Positions 19,555 through 28,408 of a DNA stretch of 64,000 nt are shown piece by piece. This stretch comes from Luteimicrobium album (GTDB lineage: Bacteria; Actinomycetota; Actinomycetes; Actinomycetales; Cellulomonadaceae): positions 4,030,001 through 4,094,000 of the forward strand of contig NZ_BSUK01000001.1 of the NCBI RefSeq assembly GCF_030161555.1, in the 5' to 3' direction. A model generated the notes under the pieces. That model was not told the DNA's origin. It did not search any database and saw nothing but the letters and a program-made list of their open reading frames with translations. Position numbers and translations under genes: made by a program. Positions within the stretch are counted from its first letter, which is position 1. The number at the start of each line of letters is the position of its first letter.

Positions 19555-20826
19555 TCAGCGACGGCGCAGCATGAGGGCGCACGACGCCGCGACGGCGACG
19601 AGCACCACGAGCGCGAAGACGCACAGCACGGACGGGGCGCCGAAGTGCGCGAGGGCGACGCCCACGGCGACGACGGGCACCGTGAGCCCGGCGTAGGCCG
19701 CGAGGAACATCGCCGCGAGCACCTCGCCGCGGTTCTCGGGGGCCGACGAGGCGACCGCGACGCCGATCGTCGACCGGAACACGAGCCCCTGTCCCGCCCC
19801 GGCGAGGACGCCGCCCACGACGAACAGCACGAGCGAGAGCGCAGGGCCGCTCACTGCCACGACCGCCAGCCCGGCCACCATGAGCGAGCCGCCGAGCACG
19901 AGCTGCGCGCACGGGCGGACCCGGACGAGCGCGAGCTGGGCGAGCGCGCCGGCGCCCAGGACGCCGAAGACGATCGCGCCGGCGGCGAGGTGCGACGCGA
20001 CGTGGAGGGTGCCCGAGACGAACGACGCGGTCAGCGACGTGAAGACCCCGATCACGCTGAACGAGGCTGCCGCGCCGGCCGCTGCCACCGCGAACGGCCG
20101 ACGCGCCTCGCGCGGCAGCGACACGCGCTGCGGCCGGTAGGACGGGCGAGGGTCCGGGAGGACGGCGGTCTCGGGGACGAGGGCCACGCCGACGAGCGCG
20201 GCGGCCAGCAGGACGCCGAAGACGACATGGGGCGTGACGAGCGGGCCCGCGACGTACTGGGCGAGGATCCCGCCGACGAGCGGACCGAGGGCCAGGCCTC
20301 CCGTGTTGACGACGGTGGCGACGGTGCCGGCCGTGCGCGCGCGTCCGGATCGGTCGCCGAGCTCGCCGAGGTGCGCGGTGGCCGTCGCGGTGAGCGCGCC
20401 GACGCCCAGACCGCACACGAGGCGCGCGACGATCAGCCCGGCCGTGTCCTTCCAGGCGAGGAACAGGCCCGCCGCGACGAGCTCGGTCGCGAGCGCCGCG
20501 ACGAGCACCGGCTTGCGTCCGACCCAGTCGGACACGTGGCCGACGAGGTACAGGGCAGCCATGACCCCGACGGCGTAGGCCGCGAAGATCACCGTGACCA
20601 TGGTCGTCGCGAAGCCGTCACGGGCCTGGTACAGCGGGTAGAGCGGGGTGGGGAGCGTCGAGAACGCCATGGTGACCAGGAAGGCGCCCGCGACGACCCA
20701 GAAGCCGGTGCCGTGCCCGAGCCGGCCGCTGACCGGCGCGTGCTGAAGGGTCGGGCGGCTGCTGCGGGCGGCGGCCCGTCCTGCGATCGGCGACGCCGAG
20801 GGCGCGGGGCTCGTGGTGGTGGTCAT
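19555..20826 (-). CDS. MFS transporter
   Basis: A 423-residue permease with about twelve hydrophobic segments. The cytoplasmic loop motif GHVSDWVGRKPVLV (the GxxxDRxGRR-type motif A) is clear, with LVCGLGVGALTATATAHLGEL in the following helix. Probably a drug or metabolite efflux pump; the substrate is not known. It is divergent from the LysR gene at 20920; the 93 bp between them should hold both promoters and the LysR sites. Confidence 0.82.
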   Translation of the reverse strand: MTTTTSPAPSASPIAGRAAARSSRPTLQHAPVSGRLGHGTGFWVVAGAFLVTMAFSTLPTPLYPLYQARDGFATTMVTVIFAAYAVGVMAALYLVGHVSDWVGRKPVLVAALATELVAAGLFLAWKDTAGLIVARLVCGLGVGALTATATAHLGELGDRSGRARTAGTVATVVNTGGLALGPLVGGILAQYVAGPLVTPHVVFGVLLAAALVGVALVPETAVLPDPRPSYRPQRVSLPREARRPFAVAAAGAAASFSVIGVFTSLTASFVSGTLHVASHLAAGAIVFGVLGAGALAQLALVRVRPCAQLVLGGSLMVAGLAVVAVSGPALSLVLFVVGGVLAGAGQGLVFRSTIGVAVASSAPENRGEVLAAMFLAAYAGLTVPVVAVGVALAHFGAPSVLCVFALVVLVAVAASCALMLRRR

Positions 20827-20919
20827 GCCTCGATCGTGCGCTGCACCGACTCATCGTGTCCAACGAATCCTTCCGCATAGACTTATCGCCATTGACGATC
20901 AGTGTGGGACGATGACCCC

Positions 20920-21822
20920 ATGGACCTGCGCCAGCTCGAGATCTTCGAAGCCGTCGCGGAGGAGCTCAGCTTCACGCGCGCCGCCGAGCGGCTCTACGCC
21001 GCCCAGTCGACCGTCTCGGCGGCCGTCCAGTCGCTCGAGCACGAGCTCGGCGCCACGCTCTTCGACCGCTCGACGCGCCGGGTGAGCCTCACCGCCGTGG
21101 GCGAGGCCGTCCTCGCCGAGGCCCGGGACGCGATCGACGCCGTCGACCGCATGCGGACGGCCGCCGACGAGTCCGCCGCCGGGCTGCGGGGGCGTGTCCG
21201 GGTCGGGATGATCAGCAACCTCGGTGACCTCGACCTGCCCGACCTCTTCGGCGACTTCCATCGCTCCTACCCGCTCGTCGGGCTCCGGCTCGCCACGTCC
21301 CCCGAGGGCTCCACGGGCCTCCTGGAGGACCTCGCCCGCGCCCGGGTCGACGTCGCGTTCGTCGGGCTGCCCGCGGAAAGCCTCGTCGGGCTGGAGCGGA
21401 TCGAGCTCCTTCGCACCCGCTTCGTCGCGCTGCTCCCCGACGGGCACCCGCTCGCCGACCGGCGCACGGTCACGCTCGCAGACCTCGCGGACGAGCCGTT
21501 CGTCGACACGCCCGAAGGCTTCGGCCATCGCGTCCAGCTCGACCGGGCGTTCGCGGCGGCCGACCTCGCGCGCCACGTCCGGACCGAGGTCGCGGACCTC
21601 GCGACCGTGCCGGGCTACGTCCGCACCGGGCTCGGCGTCGCGATCGTCCCCCTGATGGGCACCGTGGACGCTCCGGGCGTCGTCACCGTCGAGGTCGACC
21701 CCCACCTCGAGTGGTCCCTCCACGCCGTCGCTCCCCGGCACGCGCGCGGACAGCCCGCGACGGCACGACTGCTCGACCTGCTGCAGGAGCGAGCCGGGCG
21801 GCCTCCGGCTCGCGGCGACTGA
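20920..21822 (+). CDS. LysR-family transcriptional regulator
   Basis: About 300 residues. The HTH is canonical (MDLRQLEIFEAVAEELSFTR, AAERLYAAQSTVSAAVQSLE), followed by two periplasmic-binding-like subdomains. The ATG at 20920 is preferred because LysR proteins start directly at MDLRQL; a GTG at 20902 is also open. It probably controls the divergent MFS gene. It ends 25 bp from the convergent glycosylase gene. Confidence 0.88.
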   Translation: MDLRQLEIFEAVAEELSFTRAAERLYAAQSTVSAAVQSLEHELGATLFDRSTRRVSLTAVGEAVLAEARDAIDAVDRMRTAADESAAGLRGRVRVGMISNLGDLDLPDLFGDFHRSYPLVGLRLATSPEGSTGLLEDLARARVDVAFVGLPAESLVGLERIELLRTRFVALLPDGHPLADRRTVTLADLADEPFVDTPEGFGHRVQLDRAFAAADLARHVRTEVADLATVPGYVRTGLGVAIVPLMGTVDAPGVVTVEVDPHLEWSLHAVAPRHARGQPATARLLDLLQERAGRPPARGD

Positions 21823-21847
21823 GCGGGGCCCTGGAGCACCGCGAGCG

Positions 21848-22948
21848 TCACCGCTGGCAGGTCGCGCACGAGTAGAGGTTGCGGCCGGCGACCTCGCGGA
21901 CGAGCACCGGGTTCCCGCACACGCGGCACGGCAGTCCCTCACGGTGATAGACGTAGAACGACGCGTCCGACGGGACCGCGCCGGGCACGGCGTCGCTGTT
22001 CTGCCGGACCCGGTGGCGACCGGTCGTCCCGCCGGGGACGCGGTCCTCGGGGAGCGTCGTGACGATCGCGCCGGTCCGCACGCCGTCGAGCATGAGCTCG
22101 ACGAGGTCGTCCCACACCGCCCGGAGGTCCTCGACCGGCACCGACGAGCCCGGCCGGAACGGGTCCAGCCGCGCCCGATACAGCACCTCCGCGCGGTAGA
22201 TGTTCCCGACGCCCGCGACGACCGACTGGTCCATGAGCCGCGCGCCGACGGGCGTCCGGGACCGCCGCACGGCATCGACGAACCGCTGCGGGTCGTCGTG
22301 CGGGTCCGGCTCCGTGCCGGCCCGGGCGGCGTCGCCCCAGCGGATCGGGTCCGGTCCCAGCCGCTCCACGACGGCGCGGGCCTCGCTGGGCGTGAGCACC
22401 TCGCACGTCGTGGGCGCGGTCAGGTCCGCCACCGCGTGGACGCCGCGCAGGCGCACCCGCACCGCGCCCCGCGGCGCAGGCGGCTGCCAGTCCGGGACGG
22501 GCGCGTCCGCGACGACCTCGAGCGCCACGTCGCCCTCGGGCCCCGAGGCCGACGCGGGCGACTCGTCGCCGCGCGGCAGCGGGACCGGCTCGTCGAGCGC
22601 CCCGGCCACAGGAGGCAGGGTCTCGGTCTCGCCTATCCGTCTGCGCGGCGCCCCGATCGCTTGCACGACGACGGCGCTCCCGTCGCCCGCGAACGTCCAG
22701 GCCCCGTAGAGCCCCAGGTGGACGCGGAGCACGCGGACGTCGTCGGGGGCGCGCGTACCGCCGTCGGCCGGGACGAAGTCGACGAAGAGCTGCTTGCCCC
22801 ACGCGCTCGCGCCCGCGAGCACGCGCCCGTCGAGGAGTGCCGCGCCGCCCGCGAACCGACCCTGCGGGCTGGTCACGGTCAGCCGCTGACCCGCGAACAG
22901 GTCCGTGAGGGCGCGCGCGAGCCGGTGGACGGTGTGACCCTCGGGCAC
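21848..22948 (-). CDS. Fpg/Nei-family DNA glycosylase
   Basis: Base excision repair glycosylase/AP lyase of 366 residues. After removal of the initiator the catalytic Pro-Glu pair is exposed (PEGHTVHRL, the Nei-type start). The helix-two-turn-helix is around QSVVAGVGNIYRAEVL, and the C-terminal zinc finger has CRVCGN and CATCQR. An extra Ser/Pro/Glu-rich insertion lies in the middle (about residues 110-165). GTG at 22948. It is 30 bp downstream of rpiB. Confidence 0.9.
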   Translation of the reverse strand: MPEGHTVHRLARALTDLFAGQRLTVTSPQGRFAGGAALLDGRVLAGASAWGKQLFVDFVPADGGTRAPDDVRVLRVHLGLYGAWTFAGDGSAVVVQAIGAPRRRIGETETLPPVAGALDEPVPLPRGDESPASASGPEGDVALEVVADAPVPDWQPPAPRGAVRVRLRGVHAVADLTAPTTCEVLTPSEARAVVERLGPDPIRWGDAARAGTEPDPHDDPQRFVDAVRRSRTPVGARLMDQSVVAGVGNIYRAEVLYRARLDPFRPGSSVPVEDLRAVWDDLVELMLDGVRTGAIVTTLPEDRVPGGTTGRHRVRQNSDAVPGAVPSDASFYVYHREGLPCRVCGNPVLVREVAGRNLYSCATCQR

Positions 22949-22978
22949 GGCCGGTCCGTCCTCGTCAGCGGCGCGCCG

Positions 22979-23427
22979 TCAGCGGGACGCCTCGTAGTCG
23001 GCGAGTTGACCGATCCGTCGCGCGTGGCGCTCGTCGCCCGAGAACGGGGTCACGAGGAACGTGTCGACGAAGCCCGTGGCCTCCTCGACGGTGTGCTGGC
23101 GCGCACCGACGGCGATCACGTTCGCGTCGTTGTGCTGGCGGCCCAGCTCGGCCGTCGCGGCGTTCCAGGCCAGCGCGGCCCGCACGCCCGCGACCTTGTT
23201 CGCGGCGATCTGCTCGCCGTTGCCCGACCCCCGATCACGACGCCGAGGCTCCCCGGGTCGGCGACCACGGCCTCGCCGGCCTCGATGCAGAACGACGGGT
23301 AGTCGTCCTCGCGGTCGTAGGCGTGGGCGCCGTGGTCCACCACATCGTGGCCCGAGGCCTGCAGGTGGGCGACGAGGTAGGACTTCAGCTCGTATCCGGC
23401 GTGGTCGGAGGCGATGTGGACGCGCAT
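22979..23427 (-). CDS. rpiB: Ribose-5-phosphate isomerase B, frameshifted
   Basis: Interconverts ribose-5-phosphate and ribulose-5-phosphate. The start MRVHIASDHAGYELK is typical. The frame breaks in the run of five C at 23228-23232; after adding one base the active-site loop reads IGGSGNGEQIAANK, the actinobacterial form with Glu as the base in place of the Cys of the E. coli type. Restored length 149 residues. ATG at 23427. Confidence 0.9.
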
Positions 23428-23503
23428 GGACTCATCATGCCGCACCCGGACCCGGCGCGTCCGGGACGTCCGCCCGCGACCGGCGGTGGCATAGCGTGTG
23501 CGC

Positions 23504-25557
23504 ATGACGACCGACACCACTCCCACCGCGGGCGCGGCGCCGTCGGGCATCGAGCTCGACGGACTGGACCCCGCCACCCGACCCCAGGACGACCTGTACC
23601 GCCACGTCAACGGGCGCTGGATCTCGTCTCACCGGATCCCGGCCGACCGCGCGATGGACGGCACGTTCCGCCGCCTCTTCGACGAGGCCGAGGAGCAGGT
23701 CCGGGAGATCATCCAGGACGCCGCCGCCGGCTCGGGCGACGGCACCGCGTCGTCGGCCGAGGAGCGCAAGGTCGGCGACCTGTTCGCCTCGTTCATGGAC
23801 ACCGAGACCGTCGAGGGCCTCGGTGCGACCCCGCTGCGCACCGACCTCGACCTCGTCGCCGAGGCGACGACGCAGGCCGAGCTCACGGGTGCGCTCGGCG
23901 CGCTCCAGCGCACCGGTGCGCTGTCCGCCGTCGCGTTCTTCGTCGACAACGACGCCAAGGACCCCGAGCGCTACGTCGTGCACCTCACCCAGTCGGGCCT
24001 GGGCCTGCCGGACGAGGCCTACTACCGCGAGGACCAGTACGCGGAGATCCGTGCGCAGTACGCGGCGCACGTCGGGCGGCTGCTGGCGCTCGCCGGCTCG
24101 TTGGGCGCCGACACCGACGAGACCGCGCAGGCCGACGCCGGCGCGCGCGTCCTCGGGCTCGAGACGGCGCTCGCCTCGCACCACTGGGACGTCGTCAAGG
24201 ACCGCGACGCCGACCTCACGTACAACGCCACGACCTGGGCCGAGCTCGCGCGAACCGTCCCGGGCTTCGACTGGGACGCCTGGGCGCACGCGCTCGAGGT
24301 GCCGGACGGCGCGTTCGACCGGCTGGTCGTCCGGGAGCCGAGCTTCCTCGAGGGCTTCGCCACGGTGTGGCAGGACGCCCCGCTCGAGGACTGGAAGCTG
24401 TGGGCGGCGTTCCACGTCGCCTCGGCCCGTGCTCCTTACCTGTCGGACGCGTTCGTGCAGGAGAACTTCTCGTTCTACGGCCGCGTGCTCCAGGGCACCG
24501 AGCAGGTCCGCGACCGCTGGAAGCGCGGCGTCGCGGTCGTCCAGGGAGCGCTGGGCGAGGCCGTCGGCAAGGTCTACGTCGAGCGGCACTTCCCGCCCGC
24601 GCACAAAGCCCACATGGACGAGCTCGTCGGGAACCTCGTCGAGGCCTACCGGGCGTCGATCAGCGGGCTCGACTGGATGAGCGAGGAGACCCGCGTCAAG
24701 GCCCTCGCGAAGCTCGACGCGTTCACCCCGAAGATCGGCTACCCGGCGCGCTGGCGCGACTACACGAGCCTCGTCGTCGAGCGCGACGACCTCGTCGGGA
24801 ACGTCCGCCGGGCGAACGCCTTCGAGCAGGACCGCGAGCTCGGCAAGATCGGGAAGCCGATCGACCGCGACGAGTGGTTCATGACGCCGCAGACCGTCAA
24901 CGCCTACTACAACCCGGGCATGAACGAGATCGTCTTCCCGGCGGCGATCCTGCGCCCGCCCTTCTTCGACCCCGACGCCGACGACGCCGTCAACTACGGC
25001 GGCATCGGCGCCGTCATCGGGCACGAGATCGGGCACGGGTTCGACGACCAGGGCTCCAAGTACGACGGCGCCGGCCGGCTCGAGAGCTGGTGGACCGAGG
25101 AGGACCGGGCCGAGTTCGAGAAGCGGACCTCCGCCCTGATCGCCCAGTACGACGCGTTCGTGCCGCAGCAGCTCGGACCCGACGGCCCCCACGTCAACGG
25201 CGGTCTCACGATCGGCGAGAACATCGGCGACCTCGGCGGGCTCTCGATCGCGATCACGGCCTACCGCATCGCGGTGACCGGCGACCCGGAGGGCTCGCTC
25301 GACGGCGCCGCCGAGCGGGCTCCCGTCATCGACGGGCTGACGGCGCTCCAGCGGGTGTTCCTCGGCTGGGCGCAGGTCTGGCGCACCAAGGGCCGCGACG
25401 AGGAGGTCCGCCGCCGCCTGTCGATGGACCCGCACTCCCCGACGAGTTCCGCTGCAACGGGGTCGTGCGGAACGTGGGCGAGTTCTACGAGGCGTTCGAC
25501 GTGGCGCCCGGGGACGCCCTCTACCTCGACCCCGCGGATCGCGTGCGGATCTGGTGA
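23504..25557 (+). CDS. M13-family zinc metallopeptidase, frameshifted
   Basis: Neprilysin-like peptidase (PepO type) of 684 residues. The zinc site is HEIGH (first His near residue 507) with the third ligand in GENIGDLGG. No signal peptide is seen, so it acts in the cytoplasm as other bacterial M13 enzymes do. The frame breaks in the run of four C at 25437-25440 (MDPHSP to DEFRCNGVV); the C terminus then reads ADRVRIW, the family-typical end. A TAGCGT box at 23492-23497 lies 6 nt before the ATG, so the mRNA is probably leaderless. Confidence 0.9.
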
Positions 25558-25580
25558 CGCGCACGCGCCCGTGAACGCGC

Positions 25581-25613
25581 ACGCCCGGCCCCGACGACGT
25601 CGGAGCCGGGCGT
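25581..25613. terminator. Bidirectional terminator
   Basis: A 9-bp stem (25581-25589 with 25605-25613) extended by an inner 5-bp stem (25591-25595 with 25599-25603), between the convergent M13 peptidase and membrane protein genes. Confidence 0.75.
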
Positions 25614-25635
25614 CCGCGTCCGGGCGCGGGGGCGC

Positions 25636-26830
25636 TCAGACGCCGCCGATGCCAGCGCGCGCGATCGTGAAGCCCTTGCCGGTGGACTTGTCGAGGCACC
25701 GGACGCCGGTCTCCGAGCTCGTGCACGCGAGCTTGCCCACGGTCACCGACTCGCCGTAGTCGAGCACGTGGACCGACTTCGCCGCGGCTTTCGGCTTGCC
25801 GCCGCGCGGGACGCACGGCGTGGTCACGGTCCCGTCGGCCGCGACCTTCGCCACGTAGCCCACGGTGCCGTCGCACCCTTCGACCGGGGTCGGCTTCTTG
25901 GCGAGGCTCGCGATCCCACACGTGGCCTCGGACGCCGTCACGGTGCAGGAGATGTTCCTGCTCGGCGACGCGAACTGCTCCGAGACGACGGGCTGGGCGG
26001 CTGTCCCGGTCCCCGCGCTCGACGAGGCGCCGGCCGACGGCGTGGCCGCGGGGCTGTCCGAGCCGCCGAACAGGGTGAACCCGAGCACGAACGCCACGAC
26101 CACCAGCACGCCGACGACGCCGCCCAGCACCATCACCCGCGGCTCCGGACGACCGAGCGCGGCCGTGGCGCGGCGAGGAGCGGGCTGCCCTGGCGCGGCA
26201 GGGGTCGGCTCCGGCTGGGCGTCACCGACAGGCGACGGCGGGACCCCCGCCGCGGGCTGCGCCGAGGGGGCCGCGACCCGGGGTGCCGACGACGGGGCGA
26301 CGGGCCGGGGCGCCGAAGGTCGCGTGGCTGCGGCGGGGGCGGGGGCGCGGAGATCTGCCCGGCGACCCAGGTCGCCTGGGCGTCGTCCTGCGCGCCCGGG
26401 TACGGCACGGTCCCGACGTGGACCGCCAGCGGGTCGGCGTACAGCCCCCGTACGGCCCGGCGGGCGGCGTCGCCGGCGCACGGCGCGCCGAGTACGACGG
26501 CGTCCGGGTGGGGACCGGGGCGGCGGACGGTGCGGGGTTCGTCGTCGGCGACAGGTAGCGGGTCGGGTCGGAGTCGCCCGGGACGGGCCGCAGCGGGGCG
26601 GCGACACGGGTGGCGTCAGCCCTGTCGTGGGTGGCCGGCGGCGTCGGCGCTCCGAGCGCCGGCATGAGGCTCGTGGGGGCGTCGTCGGGGGCGGCCTGCG
26701 CCGACCCGGCGACGTGCACGGCGGGCGCGGGGCGCTGTGCCGGTGGCACGGCCGCCGGCGGTGCCGGCGGCTTGGGCACGGGCACGCCGGACTCGGTCGG
26801 GTGCGGGGTGGTGGGGTCGGTGCCCGACAT
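25636..26830 (-). CDS. Proline-rich single-pass membrane protein, two frameshifts
   Basis: Not recognised as a named family. Restored length 398 residues: a Pro/Ala/Thr-rich N-terminal cytoplasmic half, one hydrophobic segment (VMVLGGVVGVLVVVAFVLGF), then an extracytoplasmic Ser/Ala-rich linker and a compact C-terminal domain of about 120 residues with six cysteines (in ISCTV, ATCGI, EGCDG, TPCVP, LACTS and VRCLD), probably disulfide-bonded. Frames break in runs of five C/G at 26445-26449 and 26335-26345. ATG at 26830 follows AAGGAG. The layout resembles actinobacterial cell-surface sensors or envelope proteins, but the function is unknown. Confidence 0.65.
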
Positions 26831-26955
26831 CCACGCTCCTTCCTGGCGGGGTCACCGGGCAGCATGACACGCGACCACCCGCCGACGCCAAATGGTCGCT
26901 ACCGGACAAGTGGTACCGACCGGTGGGCGTCGACGGGTGGGACACCTCGGGCGGA

Positions 26956-27578
26956 TCAGTCGAAGACGGGCCCCTGGGTGCGGGTGCGCTTGAGCTCGAA
27001 GAAGCCGGGCGTCGAGGCGACGAGCACGGCACCGTCCCACAGCCGGCCCGCAGCCTCGCCCTTCGGGGCGGGCGTCACCACCGGACCGAAGAACGCGACG
27101 TCGCCGAACGCGACGACCGGGGTGCCGACGTCCTCGCCGACGCGCGAGATCCCGTCGGCGTGCGAGGCGCGCAGGCGGTCGTCGTAGGCGTCGGTGGTCG
27201 CGGCGTCGGCCAGCGACTCGGGCAGGCCGACCTCGGCGAGGGCCTCGCGGACCACGGCGTCGTAGTCCTTGCGTCCGCCCGGGTGCAGCCGGGTGCCGAT
27301 CGCGTCGTAGAGGGCTTCACGACGTCGTCGCCGTGCTCGGCCTGGGCCGCGATCACGACGCGGACAGGGCCCCACGCCTTGTCCATCAGCTCGCGGTAGC
27401 TCTCCGGCAGGTCCCGTCCCTCGTTGAGCACCGCGAGGCTCATGACGTGCCACCGCACCTGCACGTCACGCACCTGCTCGACCTCCCCGATCCACCGGCT
27501 GGTCATCCAGGCCCAGGGGCACACGGGGTCGAACCAGAAGTCGGCGGTCGTGGTGGTCGCGGCCTGGGTCTCGGTCAC
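26956..27578 (-). CDS. DsbA-family oxidoreductase, frameshifted
   Basis: Thioredoxin-fold protein of the actinobacterial DsbA/mycothiol-dependent nitroreductase-like group (Rv2466c relatives). The N-terminal motif is [17 protein letters not shown]; only the first Cys of the usual CPWC is present. The frame breaks at 27312-27316 (GDDVVK to [12 protein letters not shown]); one added base gives 207 residues. GTG at 27578 with GAGGAG upstream. No signal peptide. Confidence 0.82.
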
Positions 27579-27985
27579 GGGGGCTCCTCGCTGAGTGAGA
27601 TGTGTGGGATGGTCGCGGGCGGCGTCCGAGCCACCCGCAACGCTCGCAACACCCCCACCGCATCTCCCTATTCCGTCCGTCGACGACGCAGGGTTCACCG
27701 AGGGTGCCGACGGGCGCGCCCGTGGTCCGGTCGGGCGGCTCCGCCCGCCGACCATACGAACAGGCACCTTTCAACGCCGAAAAGGGGCATAACCCCATGG
27801 TCGGCACGGGCGACCGTGCGTCATCGCATGCTCGCCCCGCCCGACGGCGCCGCCCGGCACGAGAGGTCGCGATCGGCGGCCTCGAGGCGAGCTCGACGCC
27901 GATCCTGACCTCTCGCGGCGGTCGTGACCGCTGGGGGCAGCTCACGACAGCTCACGTCCCGGCCCCAAGGGACCCAGACGCCGCC

Positions 27986-28050
27986 GAGTCAGCGCGAATC
28001 ACCCGAGTCAGCGCGAATTCCCCGCTGACTCGAACGAAACGCGCTGACTC
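27986..28050. repeat. Nested direct and inverted repeats (GAGTCAGCG units)
   Basis: GAGTCAGCGCGAAT occurs at 27986-27999 and again at 28005-28018, followed by two reverse-complement units CGCTGACTC at 28023-28031 and 28042-28050. The outer and inner pairs can form either one two-step hairpin or two alternative ones; 28005-28015 with 28040-28050 pairs perfectly over 11 bp. It could be a terminator, a dispersed repeat or part of a small RNA. Confidence 0.75.
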
Positions 28051-28247
28051 GCGGTGAGGGAGGGCCGACGACGGTGACCGGACGAGCGATCCCGACGACG
28101 CGGACACGGGGAGACGACGGCCGTGCGGGTGGGTGCGGGGAGGCGGTGAAGGGCGTCAAGGAGTGCGCACGGCCCCCAGGGCCGCAGCACGACAGCCCGA
28201 ACCACCTCGCCGCACCCACCCGCGAACCCGACCACGACACGTCACCA

Positions 28248-28284
28248 CGTCACCGTCGGCGAACAGGGCGTCACCGTCGGCGAA
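28248..28284. repeat. 16-bp direct repeat upstream of pepN
   Basis: CGTCACCGTCGGCGAA at 28248-28263 and 28269-28284, exactly 21 bp (two helical turns) apart; a third partial copy (CGTCACC) starts just upstream. Two sites on one DNA face suggest binding of a regulator in front of pepN. Confidence 0.6.
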
Positions 28285-28408
28285 TCCCTTCGGTCCCCTC
28301 CGAGCAGCGTGGGATGATCGACCGTGGCTGCGGCCCACCCGCCGCGCCGCTCGCGCGCACCGCACCCGGCCCGCGCGCGACCGACCGCTTGCTACGAAGG
28401 AGTCGTCC

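Larger units (their letters stand above)
27579..28408. other. Gene-poor 830-bp stretch
   Basis: No convincing coding region on either strand. It holds the promoters of the divergent DsbA-like and pepN genes and several structures: an imperfect 17-bp hairpin (27861-27877 with 27898-27914, two mismatches), a less GC-rich patch around 27755-27795 (CATAACCCC before an ATG at 27797 whose 86-codon frame I do not recognise), a nested repeat at 27986-28050, and a 16-bp direct repeat at 28248-28284. Confidence 0.6.

Noticed and set aside
27986-28050. Short CRISPR-like array
   Set aside because: The repeat units change orientation and the spacers are 3-10 bp, which does not fit CRISPR.
27797-28057. 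An 86-codon plus-strand frame in the gene-poor region
   Set aside because: It has no ribosome-binding site, runs through the hairpin and the nested repeats, and the translation shows no recognisable pattern.
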